DNA of 64,000 nt from Prevotella sp. (GCA_017417465.1 JAFPZD010000242.1:1-64000); one strand, 5' to 3'; shown: positions 25,853-33,378, counted from the stretch's first letter. Notes: generated by a model not told the origin, from the letters alone. Numbers and translations: made by a program.

Positions 25853-26500
25853 ATGAAGACATATCGCGTCAATGACATCTTCTATTCGCTGCAGGGCGAA
25901 GGGCACAATACAGGGCGTGCGGCGGCGTTCGTGCGCTTTGCGGGCTGTAACCTGCGATGTGCGTTCTGCGATACGTCGTTCGACAGCTTTTCGGAGATGA
26001 GCGGCGAGGACATCGTGGCTGCCATTGACGGCTACGGCTGTCGTTTCGTGGTGCTTACTGGCGGAGAGCCGACTTTGCAGGTGGACGAGGACTTCGTTGA
26101 CCTGCTCCACAGCCATGGCTTCGAGGTGGCCATGGAGAGCAATGGCACACGCCCCGCTCCTCGTAACCTCGACTGGCTGACTGTGTCGCCGAAAAGTCTT
26201 CCCCCAACATCCTCCGACCAGAGCGGGGGCTGTGCACCGCTATTCGCCGGGTGGCAGCAACAGGTCAACGAACTCAAGATTGTCTTCACTGACGAGGCCT
26301 CGCTCCTTCAAATCAGCAGTGCCATTGGCCTTCCTCTCCAGCCCAAGGAGGATAGGGAGATCTTCTTCTACCTCCAGCCCTGCGACACGGGCGATGTCCA
26401 TCGGAATGCCCGCATCACGTCCGCCTGTGTGACATATATCAAGCAGCACCCGCACTGGCGACTGTCCCTGCAGACGCACAAACTCATTGGCATTGAGTAA
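25853..26500 (+). CDS. queE: 7-carboxy-7-deazaguanine synthase QueE
   Basis: QueE is a radical-SAM enzyme that makes 7-carboxy-7-deazaguanine from the QueD product. The start at MKTYRVND gives 215 residues; an upstream ATG 15 bp before lies in the GAATAGT repeat. The radical-SAM cluster motif is C-x3-C-x2-C at Cys32, Cys36 and Cys39 (GCNLRCAFCDTSF), preceded by YSLQGEG, with GGEPTLQ as the SAM-binding segment. The loop after VSPKS holds extra sequence (LPPTSSDQSGGCAP) with a GC-rich palindromic look in DNA and may be another repeat remnant. queC and folE are not in the window. Confidence 0.95.
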   Translation: MKTYRVNDIFYSLQGEGHNTGRAAAFVRFAGCNLRCAFCDTSFDSFSEMSGEDIVAAIDGYGCRFVVLTGGEPTLQVDEDFVDLLHSHGFEVAMESNGTRPAPRNLDWLTVSPKSLPPTSSDQSGGCAPLFAGWQQQVNELKIVFTDEASLLQISSAIGLPLQPKEDREIFFYLQPCDTGDVHRNARITSACVTYIKQHPHWRLSLQTHKLIGIE

Positions 26501-26642
26501 AATAGTAAGTAGATGAACACAATTGTTTTTATAAAACAACGAATTGAACGAATTTAACGAATTACAACGCGCAGCAATTCGTTTAATTCGTCAAATTCGT
26601 TGTTGGAATAAAAATTATTTTATAAACTAAATTTGAATAGTT
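26501..26642 (+). repeat. 145-bp dispersed repeat, copy B
   Basis: Nearly identical, in inverted orientation, to 1-145. It starts immediately after the queE TAA with AATAGTAAGTAGATGAACAC and ends AAATTTGAATAGTT. It contains inverted ACGAATTGAACGAATT / AATTCGTTTAATTCGT segments around ACAACGCGCAGC, so a transcript would fold into a long hairpin. Because both copies follow a gene end in the same orientation, a 3'-UTR role is possible. Confidence 0.85.
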
Positions 26643-26644
26643 AC

Positions 26645-26718
26645 TTAAAATCGTGAAATCGTGAAATAGTAAATCGTGAAATAGTAAATTGTGAAATAGT
26701 AAATTGTCAAATCGTCAA
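26645..26718. repeat. Short GTGAAATAGTAAAT repeats
   Basis: About six imperfect repeats of AATCGTGAAATAGTA type fill the space up to the ATG of the cardiolipin synthase gene. They are of the same kind as the short direct repeats found in several other intergenic gaps of this window. Confidence 0.75.
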
Positions 26719-26723
26719 ATAAC

Positions 26724-28172
26724 ATGGGGGTCCTTGGTCTTTTCTATTGGTTGTCGCGCCTGATAGCGATTGTCGCCATTATCCACGTGGTGCTCGACAA
26801 TCGTCAGCCGGCCAAGACCATGGCCTGGATTCTCGTGATTTACTTCCTGCCGATTATTGGCGTCATCGCATACATCTTTTTTGGTATCAACACCCGCAAG
26901 GAGCGCTATGTCAACCGACGCCAGTCCGACGAGCTGACGAAGCGCTCGATGCTCGCCTTTGTAGAGCAGCGCGACTTGCAGCTGCCCGCCGAGCATCAAC
27001 CCGTCATCAACCTTTTCCTCAGTGAGAGCTTCGCTCTGCCTTTTAATGGCAACCAGGTGGGCATCCTTACCGACGGCTACCAGTTCTTCCCGTCGCTGCT
27101 GCGCGACATCGCCCAGGCGCACAGTCATATCCACATCGACATCTACATCTTGGCCGACGACCCGTTGGGACAGCTCGTCACCGACGCCCTCATTGCCAAG
27201 GCCCGCCAGGGCGTCGAGGTGCGTGTCATCTACGACGACGTGGGCTGCTGGCAGGTGAAGAACCGCTTCTTTGAGCGCATGCGTGTCGAGGGCATCGAGG
27301 TGGTGCCTTTCATGCCGGTGCGCTTCCCTTCGTTTGCGCGTCGTGCCAACTATCGTAACCATCGTAAGATCTTCGTCATCGATGGTCGCGTGGGCTATAT
27401 CGGTGGCATGAACATCGCCTTGCGCTATGTGAAAGGGCCCGCAGCCCAACATGGTTCGGCACGGACAGCGTGGCGCGACACGATGCTGCGCGTTGAGGGC
27501 CGTGGCGTCTACTCTCTGCAGCGTGCTTTCCTCACCGATTGGTACTTCGTCGACCGCACACAGCTGAGCGACCAGAAATACTATCCGGCGCCCACCGCCG
27601 TCGTTCCGGCGGGTGAGGGTGGGGGACTGCTTCAGACCGTCACCAGCGCTCCCGTCGCTCCTTATCCAGAGATTATGCAGGGCTACGTGCGCATCATCAT
27701 GGCCGCCCGTCGCTATGTGTATATTGAGACGCCCTACTTCTTGCCCACGGCGGCCGTGCTCAGTGCGCTGAAGATGGCGGCACAGTCGGGCGTTGATGTG
27801 CGTGTGCTCATCCCGTTGAAGAGCGATGCACGGTTTACCGAGTGGGCCAGCCGCAGCTATCTTCGTGAGGCTGCCGAGGCGGGCGTGAAGGTGAGCCTCT
27901 ACGCCGACGGTTTCCTGCATAGTAAGCTGATGGTCTGCGACGACAGTCTCTCCACTTGCGGGTCGACCAATGTCGACTTCCGTTCGTTCGAGAATAATTT
28001 TGAAGCTAATATGTTCGTCTACGATGCATCGGTAGCAAGCCGCATGAAGGCCGTGTTCATCGCCGATGAGCAGCACTCTGTGCCGTTGACGCGCCAGAAG
28101 CACCTCATGCGCCCCACTTTCGGCGCACGCCTTTGTGAGTCGCTGGCGCGACTGTTCTCACCGCTGTTGTAG
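26724..28172 (+). CDS. cls: Cardiolipin synthase (PLD superfamily)
   Basis: This inner-membrane enzyme joins phosphatidylglycerol units into cardiolipin. The 482 residues are the usual length. Two N-terminal transmembrane segments (FYWLSRLIAIVAIIHVV and WILVIYFLPIIGVIAYIFF) precede two phospholipase-D motifs: HRKIFVIDG from His213 with GYIGGMN after it, and HSKLMVCDD from His399 with STNVDFRSFENNFE. Both catalytic HxK pairs are intact. It starts after a repeat-filled gap and is followed by a repeat region before the convergent rsmD, so it is probably its own unit. Confidence 0.95.
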   Translation: MGVLGLFYWLSRLIAIVAIIHVVLDNRQPAKTMAWILVIYFLPIIGVIAYIFFGINTRKERYVNRRQSDELTKRSMLAFVEQRDLQLPAEHQPVINLFLSESFALPFNGNQVGILTDGYQFFPSLLRDIAQAHSHIHIDIYILADDPLGQLVTDALIAKARQGVEVRVIYDDVGCWQVKNRFFERMRVEGIEVVPFMPVRFPSFARRANYRNHRKIFVIDGRVGYIGGMNIALRYVKGPAAQHGSARTAWRDTMLRVEGRGVYSLQRAFLTDWYFVDRTQLSDQKYYPAPTAVVPAGEGGGLLQTVTSAPVAPYPEIMQGYVRIIMAARRYVYIETPYFLPTAAVLSALKMAAQSGVDVRVLIPLKSDARFTEWASRSYLREAAEAGVKVSLYADGFLHSKLMVCDDSLSTCGSTNVDFRSFENNFEANMFVYDASVASRMKAVFIADEQHSVPLTRQKHLMRPTFGARLCESLARLFSPLL

Positions 28173-28184
28173 GGCAATAGGGCC

Positions 28185-28310
28185 CCCAAGCCCCCTCCAA
28201 ACCTCCCCCGAAGGGGGGAGGCTTTTGGTTACAAAAAGCCGCCAATGTGGGGGCACCAATGTAGGGGCAGGCCTTGTGCCAGCCCGTTGGCCCGTAGGGC
28301 CAGTGTTCGC
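28185..28310 (+). repeat. REP-like units between cls and rsmD
   Basis: Two dispersed repeat units stand side by side. 28185-28220 is a CCCCCAAGCCCCCTCC / GGGGGGAGG hairpin related to the arms of the insert in dnaG. 28256-28310 is a single half of the 55-bp arm that forms the hairpin at 21821-21949 (ATGTAGGGGCAGGCCTTG). They fill most of the 174-bp gap between convergent genes; no gene is present. Confidence 0.8.
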
Positions 28311-28346
28311 GAATTGTTCTTCAGCGTATGGGCATTCCGCCAAATG

Positions 28347-28964
28347 TTAGGGCTGCACTTCGCTTGTCTGGCGGAACAGTGAGAAATTGACACTGCCGTA
28401 GGTACGGTGCTCAACGAAGTTCGGATGGGTGTCGAAGGAGTGGTCCTTGCCGTGCTCGAAGACGAAGATGCCTTCCGGGCTAAGCAAGCCGTGAGAGAAG
28501 ATGAGGTCGGGAATCTTCGGTAGTTCCGGCAGGGCATAGGGTGGGTCGGCAAAGATGATGTCGAATGTCTGGTGGCATGACGCTACAAAACGGAAGACGT
28601 CGCCGCGAAGACATTGAACGTTGAGCGTTGAGCGTTGGATGTCGGATGTTGAACGCTGGTCTTCGGACGCCGAAGACGCTCCATTCTTATCCGTGTTCAG
28701 TTTGCCGATGCACTGCAGGATGAAACGGTGGTGGTCACGGTCTTTCTCCACGCTGACCACCTGTTGACAGCCACGCGACAGCAGCTCGAGGGTGATGCTG
28801 CCCGTGCCTGCAAAGAGGTCGAGGGCGGTGGCACCTTCGAAATCGATGTACTGTCGCAGCACGTTGAAAATGTTCTCCTTGGCGAAGTCGGTAGTGGGCC
28901 GCGCCTTGAACGTGCGGGGTATGTCAAAATGTCGACCTTTGTATTTGCCGGTAATAATTCTCAT
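28347..28964 (-). CDS. rsmD: 16S rRNA (guanine966-N2)-methyltransferase RsmD
   Basis: RsmD methylates G966 of 16S rRNA in the assembled small subunit. The protein is 205 residues. The N-terminal MRIITGKYKGRHFDIP and RPTTDFAKENIFN are typical of the family. Motif I is ALDLFAGTGSITLE (residues 47-60), and the catalytic motif is FADPPY. Between VEKDRDHH and the GDVFRF segment lies an extra stretch of about 25 residues (about 93-117, DQRSTSDIQRSTLNVQ) that is not needed for the fold and is encoded by GTTGAACGTTG-type repeats. It lies 38 bp downstream of the DUF3822 gene on the same strand. Confidence 0.93.
   Translation of the reverse strand: MRIITGKYKGRHFDIPRTFKARPTTDFAKENIFNVLRQYIDFEGATALDLFAGTGSITLELLSRGCQQVVSVEKDRDHHRFILQCIGKLNTDKNGASSASEDQRSTSDIQRSTLNVQCLRGDVFRFVASCHQTFDIIFADPPYALPELPKIPDLIFSHGLLSPEGIFVFEHGKDHSFDTHPNFVEHRTYGSVNFSLFRQTSEVQP
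28613..28688. repeat. In-frame GTTGAACGTTG repeat inside rsmD
   Basis: Short repeats (TTGAACGTTGAGCGTTGAG, then GATGTCGGATGTTGAACG) and a CTTCGGACGCCGAAG palindrome encode the extra residues of RsmD. Repeats of this type are usually intergenic in Bacteroidetes, where they give spurious NVQRST peptides; here one is kept open inside a gene. Confidence 0.65.
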
Positions 28965-29002
28965 CTCTCTTCACACTTATCATTTTTCACTTCCCACTTC
29001 CC

Positions 29003-29806
29003 TTACCTTCCTCGCACGAAGAGTGTCTGCAGGTCGTAAGGCAGTCCTTTGACGGTGGCTGCTGCGAGGCTCGTGAAATCGGCTGCGGGATTGATCACGT
29101 AGGCATTCTGCACGAAGCGCTTGAGCTCGGTGAGTATCCATGTCGGCTCAGGAATGTCGCCCACGAGGTGCAGCTCGTCGTACTCGGCCTGCAGCTGTAG
29201 CTGCTTCCACACGTAAAGCAGGAAGTAGAGACAGTCGTGGGCATGGCTGGCCTCAAAGTTATTGCTGAACTTGAAGCGGTTCTGGCTGAAACTGAAGACG
29301 TCGAGGTGCTGCTCATGGAAATAGCCGAAGAGCTTGTGGCGGATGCCCGTGTAGCTGCGCTGATGGAGGTGGCGCCACACGGGCGTCACGGCGGCGATGA
29401 GCTGCACATCGCGGAAATGGTCGTCGACGACGAGGCGCAGGTCGCGGTTCATGGCGAAGACAGCCACGGCGTTCAAGTCGGGCAGCACGTTGTAGTAGAC
29501 AGCATCGGCGGCGGTCTGCGGGAAGGCATGTGTCATCATGTCGCCCATGGTCGACTCGCTGAACACATCGACGGGCACCAAGAGCACGTCGCTGTCGAGC
29601 ACTACCCTGACACGGGGTGGCGGGCTCGCCAGCAGGTCGGCCGTCTTGAAAGCCTCGCGCAGGTTGGCAGCCATGGACATGCCGCTTTTCACGACGTAGG
29701 GTTCATAGATAATCTCTCCGTCCTCGCCGTCAGGCATCGCAAACGACAGGGTGTTCCGCCCGATGCGGATGGTCAGCTGCTGTTTAGGTCTAAGGGGTTC
29801 TGCCAT
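29003..29806 (-). CDS. DUF3822 family protein
   Basis: The 267-residue protein resembles the Bacteroidetes DUF3822 family, whose members usually lie just upstream of rsmD, as here. The role is unknown. It has an ASKHA-like look (beta-rich N-terminal half with RVRVVLDSDVLLVPVDVF, then a second half with a conserved F-x-N-N-F-x-A segment) but I see no clear catalytic motif and no signal peptide. Its ATG overlaps the stop of the small membrane gene upstream by 17 bp, and rsmD follows 38 bp later, so the three genes form one unit driven by the promoter array at 29939-30146. Confidence 0.8.
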   Translation of the reverse strand: MAEPLRPKQQLTIRIGRNTLSFAMPDGEDGEIIYEPYVVKSGMSMAANLREAFKTADLLASPPPRVRVVLDSDVLLVPVDVFSESTMGDMMTHAFPQTAADAVYYNVLPDLNAVAVFAMNRDLRLVVDDHFRDVQLIAAVTPVWRHLHQRSYTGIRHKLFGYFHEQHLDVFSFSQNRFKFSNNFEASHAHDCLYFLLYVWKQLQLQAEYDELHLVGDIPEPTWILTELKRFVQNAYVINPAADFTSLAAATVKGLPYDLQTLFVRGR

Positions 29807-29930
29807 GTTCGGATTGTTGCTGTTTGGCTTCTGACTTCATCTCCCGCTGCACACTCTGTACGCATAGTGCCACCAGCACGGCGACGAGCACGCCTAACAA
29901 TGCGGTCAATAGTCGGTCTGATATCTTCAT
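29790..29930 (-). CDS. Small single-pass membrane protein, 46 residues
   Basis: The frame begins MKISDRLLTALLGVLV and has one hydrophobic helix (about residues 7-24) followed by a charged, Gln-rich tail (REMKSEAKQQQSEHGRTP). It starts 8 nt after the proximal TACCTTTG box and overlaps the DUF3822 start by 17 bp, which suggests translational coupling. A longer in-frame reading upstream runs through the promoter repeats and is not believable. I recognise no family. Confidence 0.65.
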   Translation of the reverse strand: MKISDRLLTALLGVLVAVLVALCVQSVQREMKSEAKQQQSEHGRTP

Positions 29931-29938
29931 AACGCCTG

Positions 29939-30146
29939 CAAAGGTACGAATAAGCGAGCAAAAAACCAAATTTATTTGTGTTTTTTCGAGCGAGAGTACT
30001 TTCGAGCGCAGCTCAAAGGTACGAATAAGCGAGCAAAAAACCAAATTTATTTGTGTTTTTTCGAGCGAGAGTACTTTCGAGCGCAGCTCAAAGGTACGAA
30101 TAAGCGAGCAAAAAACCAAATTTATTTGTGTTTTTTCGAGCGCCAT
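29939..30146 (-). repeat. Three tandem 75-bp promoter repeats before the DUF3822 operon
   Basis: Copies start at 29939, 30014 and 30089 (period exactly 75 bp); the third runs into diverged sequence near 30146. Read on the minus strand, each holds TTTG, a 20-bp gap (GTTTTTTGCTCGCTTATTCG) and TACCTTTG. The same 32 bases form the dacB promoter at 36877-36908. The linker between copies (AGCTGCGCTCGAAAGTACT) matches that of the dnaG array. Confidence 0.9.
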
Positions 30147-30169
30147 GGTGTACTTTCATTTTTAATTTG

Positions 30170-30177
30170 TACCTTTG
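30170..30177 (+). promoter_or_regulatory. -7 box of the helicase gene, almost touching the ATG
   Basis: TACCTTTG ends only 4 nt before the ATG at 30182. No TTTG is seen 19-20 bp upstream. If transcription starts the usual few bases after this box, the mRNA would be leaderless or nearly so. Confidence 0.55.
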
Positions 30178-30181
30178 TGCC

Positions 30182-31828
30182 ATGATTCAAGAAGAACTGA
30201 CACGCCGCATACGTGCCTCGTTCGGTTTTGTACCCACCGCCGATCAGGAACGGGCCATCACCCTGTTTGCCGACTTCGTGACCGACACAGATCCGCAAGT
30301 GGCAATGGTGCTGCGTGGGTCGGCGGGTACGGGCAAGACGTCGCTGGCCAGTGCCATCGTCAGGGCCTTGACAGCCTTGCAGCAGAAGATGGTGCTGCTG
30401 GCACCGACAGGCCGTGCTGCCAAGGTGTTCTCGCTCTATGCCGGCCATCCGGCCTACACCATCCACCGCCGCATCTATCGCCAGAAGACTGCCGGCGACC
30501 TGTCGGCCTTCAACCTAAACGAAAACCTGCATACCAACACTCTGTTCCTGGTCGACGAGGCGTCGATGGTGAGCCACGGCGTAGGCACCGTCCAGCAGCG
30601 TGGCACTGCCGACTTTGGCTCTGGCGACCTGCTCGATGACCTTATACATTATATATATAATGGTGCAGGCTGTCGCCTGTTGCTGATTGGCGATGCCGCC
30701 CAGCTGCCACCCGTTGGCGAAGAGGAGGCGCCGGCGTTGTCGGGAGGTCTGCTGCGTGGCTATGGCCTGCGTGTCTACGAGACCGACCTGAGTGAGGTGC
30801 TGCGGCAGAGTCAGACATCGGGGGTGCTGTGGAACGCCACCGTTGTGCGCCGAATGGTCGAGCAGGTTAGACACGGTGGATGGCAGGGGGCTGACGGTGA
30901 CGCTGGTGTGTCGGTCCTGTTGCCCCGCCTGCAGCTGAAAGGGTTCACCGACATCACGGTGGTGCCTGGCGACGAGCTGATAGAGTCGTTGGCGGGGAGC
31001 TACAGCCGTGTGGGCATCGACGAGACCATCGTCGTCACCCGCTCGAACAAGCGTGCCAACATCTATAACCGTGGCATCCGTAACACCGTGCTCGACCGTG
31101 AGGAGGAGCTGACACGCGGCGACCAGCTGATGGTGGTGAAGAATAATTATAGCCTCATCCCCAAACCCTCTTCCAAGGAGAAAGGAGCGGATCCTCTAAC
31201 TTATCCCCTTTCTACAGGAGGGGTTAGGGGAGCGGATCCTCTAACTTATCCCCCTCCTACAGGAGGGATCATGGGAGCGGATGGTCTAACTTATCCCCCT
31301 CCTACAGGAGGGGTTAGGGGAGGTCTTGACGATAGAGAGACGCCCACTTTTCTGGCCAACGGCGACCGCTGTGTAGTGCAGCGGGTGCGTGGCGAGGAGG
31401 CTCTCTATGGTTTCCGTTTCGCTGAGGCGACACTGGTCTTTCCTGACTACGACGATTACGAGCTAACGTGTAAGGTGCTGCTCGACACCTTGACGGCCGA
31501 GGCACCGGCGCTGACGCACGAACAGCAGGAACAGCTCTTTGCCGGCGTCATGGCCGACTATGCCGACCTTGCCCTGAGGGCTGACCGTGTGAAAGCCCTG
31601 AAGAGCGACCCCTACTACAATGCCCTGCAAATAAAATATGGCTATGCCGTAACGTGCCACAAGGCTCAGGGTGGCCAGTGGGCGCATGTCTACATTGACC
31701 AAGGCTATATGACCGACGACATGCTCACCCCCGACTACCTGCACTGGCTATACACAGCACTGACACGTGCTACCGAGAAAGTGTTCCTCGTGAACTGGCC
31801 CAAAAAGCAAGTGGAGGGTGAAGAGTGA
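30182..31828 (+). CDS. RecD-like ATP-dependent DNA helicase
   Basis: The start is at MIQEELTRRI; an in-frame ATG at 30128 lies upstream of the -7 box. The 548-residue superfamily-1 helicase has Walker A GSAGTGKTS (residues 46-54), a motif Ia-like LLAPTGRAAKV, Walker B LFLVDEASMV and motif III GDAAQLPPVG. The C-terminal UvrD-type part has TCHKAQGGQW and YTALTRATEKVFL. The form fits the single-subunit RecD2/Dda-like helicases common in Bacteroidetes; a RecBC partner is not nearby. Residues 335-379 are three copies of a 15-residue repeat (GADPLTYPxxTGGV) with flanking PSSKEKG, encoded by 45-bp DNA repeats. They interrupt the region between VVKNNYSLIP and the domain beginning FLANGDRCVV. A role in recombination or repair is inferred. 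Confidence 0.88.
   Translation: MIQEELTRRIRASFGFVPTADQERAITLFADFVTDTDPQVAMVLRGSAGTGKTSLASAIVRALTALQQKMVLLAPTGRAAKVFSLYAGHPAYTIHRRIYRQKTAGDLSAFNLNENLHTNTLFLVDEASMVSHGVGTVQQRGTADFGSGDLLDDLIHYIYNGAGCRLLLIGDAAQLPPVGEEEAPALSGGLLRGYGLRVYETDLSEVLRQSQTSGVLWNATVVRRMVEQVRHGGWQGADGDAGVSVLLPRLQLKGFTDITVVPGDELIESLAGSYSRVGIDETIVVTRSNKRANIYNRGIRNTVLDREEELTRGDQLMVVKNNYSLIPKPSSKEKGADPLTYPLSTGGVRGADPLTYPPPTGGIMGADGLTYPPPTGGVRGGLDDRETPTFLANGDRCVVQRVRGEEALYGFRFAEATLVFPDYDDYELTCKVLLDTLTAEAPALTHEQQEQLFAGVMADYADLALRADRVKALKSDPYYNALQIKYGYAVTCHKAQGGQWAHVYIDQGYMTDDMLTPDYLHWLYTALTRATEKVFLVNWPKKQVEGEE
31184..31318. repeat. Three 45-bp in-frame repeats inside the helicase gene
   Basis: Units start at 31184, 31229 and 31274 with GGAGCGGATCCTCTAACTTA and contain a CCCCTCCTACAGGAGGGG palindrome. 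Each adds exactly 15 codons. The unit resembles the CCCTCCC palindromes found between genes and in dnaG, so it is probably an intergenic-type repeat that landed in the gene and was then amplified. Confidence 0.85.
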
Positions 31829-31849
31829 TATCTCTACAAACAGAAAAAC

Positions 31850-31914
31850 ATCCTGCGCATCCGACGCATCCGACGCCTAAAATTTAGGCGTCGGATGCGT
31901 CGGATGCGCAGGAT
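31850..31914. repeat. Perfect 32-bp-arm hairpin downstream of the helicase gene
   Basis: Arms 31850-31881 and 31883-31914 are fully complementary around one base. The arm is ATCCT followed by two GCGCATCCGAC-type 9-bp repeats and ends near the AAATTTAGG core. It is flanked by AAAAAC and AAAAAA. On the minus strand a T-run follows, so it could end transcription from that side. A sister hairpin lies at 32167-32230. Confidence 0.85.
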
Positions 31915-31952
31915 AAAAAATGGTTTCTGAATCCCGAGATTCATACACTTTT

Positions 31953-32120
31953 TCTCGGGTTTTGCAATCTGAATCTCGGGTTTTGCAATCTGAATCTCGG
32001 GTTTTGCAATCTGATTCTCGGCTTTTGCGATTTTATTCTCGGGTTTTGCGAATCTATTCTCGGGTTTTGCGAATCTATTCTCGGGTTTTGCAATCTGAAT
32101 CTCGGGATTTGCGAAGGAAA
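31953..32120. repeat. Eight 21-bp tandem repeats
   Basis: Unit TCTCGGGTTTTGCAATCTGA plus one base, at a strict 21-bp step from 31953 to 32100. Variants change AATCTGAA to AATCTATT, AATCTGAT or GATTTTAT. Read on the minus strand the frame stays open and gives a seven-residue IAKPENR repeat, but there is no start signal or sensible protein. It lies exactly between the two hairpins at 31850-31914 and 32167-32230. Confidence 0.9.
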
Positions 32121-32166
32121 AAGCGGCGGTTAGAAAACACAAAAAGTATTAGGATTAACAAAAAAC

Positions 32167-32230
32167 ATCCTACACTTCCTACACTTCCTGCACCCAAATT
32201 TAGGTGTAGGAAGTGTAGGAAGTGCAGGAT
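32167..32230. repeat. Sister hairpin with 28-bp arms
   Basis: Arms 32167-32194 and 32203-32230 pair with two mismatches or wobbles. The arm is ATCCT followed by two ACACTTCCT repeats. The flanks (AAAAACATCC, AGGATAA) and the loop core AAATTTAGG match those of 31850-31914, while the arm sequence differs. It lies 83 bp from the 3' end of the DUF4435 gene; the rest of that gap shows nothing else. Confidence 0.8.
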
Positions 32231-32313
32231 AATTTTCTGTTTAACCAAGTATCGATAGGCCTAAAACTGAGGAATGTAACCTACACTATCCATCCTCCCC
32301 TGCGTAGAGGTGC

Positions 32314-33378
32314 TCACTGTTCGTTGATGTACCTGGCCACGTCGTCCTGCAATTGCAGGAAACGTGGACATTGCTGGTAGCCGGTGTTCTTCTTAAGCAT
32401 GGCCTTGATGTCCTGGATGGAATTCTCGTAACACGACATCTCGTTCTGCTTTTGTGTGCGGTGGGCACGGGCGTGGTTGATCTCATGCTGGCGCTCCTGA
32501 CGCAGCAGGTTGCACACCTTCGTCAGGATCGGTGCCGTCACGGTGTCGAACAGGTGATGGCCTTGCATGTAGAGGTAAGTGGTCTGTGGCGTCACGCCGA
32601 GCGCCAGCAGGTCGCTCTTTGTCTTGAGGTAGGCCTCCTTGTTCTCAGGGTACTGCCTTTGCAGTTCCCGTATTTTCACACCCACCTTGCGGCGGATATT
32701 GGCAATCGACCTCTCCGGCTCCTGTACCGAGAAGCCGCCAGGGTCGCAGACGCGGTTGAAGTCGGTGAGTGAGAACTTGTTATGATGCCCCGTGCGGTAA
32801 GCCCACACCGACCATACGAATAGCGGGAAGCAAGCCTCGCTGTATTGCTGGAAATAGGCACGGAAGTCGAAGATGCGGTGGTCGTTGAGCGTCACGGCCA
32901 CGCAGACATCGTGGAGCGAGGGTGCAAAGCACTGGTAGTTTTCGATGGCATAGACGTAGGTATGGAACACGTAGGGACTCTCGATGACACGGCGCGACTG
33001 ATCGGTGACGCCCTGCAGCAGATAGTCGTAGTCGGCATCGACGCAGGCTATCATGTCGCGGCCCAGTCTGGAGCTGTCGGTGGGCGCATTGCCCGCTTCG
33101 GCGCTGTTGCCGCCACTGTTGTTCACGGCATTGCGGTTGTCGGTCAGGAAGTTCATCAGTACCGACTTCTTGCCGCGCGTCAGTCGTGCCTTCGACGGCA
33201 ACATCACCTCGAAGTAGCGCTTGTCGTCCTCAAAACGGCTGAGCACCGTGCGCCAGAAATAGACATCGTCGTAGCTCTCGACGTAGGCTGCTATCCTGCG
33301 CCGTGCCTGCTTGCCTCGCAAGGCGTTTGCCGCCTCGATATACTGGCTGTTGATGTTGTCACGCAGTCGGTTTGCCAC
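32314..33378 (-). CDS. DUF4435 (TOPRIM-like) protein, AriB-like
   Basis: The 354-residue protein matches the DUF4435 family, which has a TOPRIM-like nuclease fold. The acidic residues expected of that fold are visible: Glu34 in AYVESYDDVYFW, and Asp114/Asp116 in IACVDADYDYLL. VYAIENYQCF follows, a segment typical of the family. The C-terminal half is helical and basic and may bind nucleic acid. It lies 54 bp downstream of an AAA ATPase gene on the same strand. ATPase followed by DUF4435 is the gene order of the PARIS anti-phage system (AriA then AriB, where AriB is a tRNA nuclease). It could equally be a conserved Bacteroidales pair with a housekeeping job, since it sits downstream of glyS and an FKBP gene. 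The family call is good, the defence role is inferred. Confidence 0.8.
   Translation of the reverse strand: MANRLRDNINSQYIEAANALRGKQARRRIAAYVESYDDVYFWRTVLSRFEDDKRYFEVMLPSKARLTRGKKSVLMNFLTDNRNAVNNSGGNSAEAGNAPTDSSRLGRDMIACVDADYDYLLQGVTDQSRRVIESPYVFHTYVYAIENYQCFAPSLHDVCVAVTLNDHRIFDFRAYFQQYSEACFPLFVWSVWAYRTGHHNKFSLTDFNRVCDPGGFSVQEPERSIANIRRKVGVKIRELQRQYPENKEAYLKTKSDLLALGVTPQTTYLYMQGHHLFDTVTAPILTKVCNLLRQERQHEINHARAHRTQKQNEMSCYENSIQDIKAMLKKNTGYQQCPRFLQLQDDVARYINEQ

Noticed and set aside
26715-28103. Minus-strand frame of 462 codons opposite cls
   Set aside because: The plus strand carries an intact cardiolipin synthase with both HxK motifs; the antisense reading is His/Val-rich noise.
31834-32142. 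Minus-strand frame with seven-residue IAKPENR repeats
   Set aside because: It is an open frame only because the DNA unit is 21 bp; the ends read through hairpins into basic noise.
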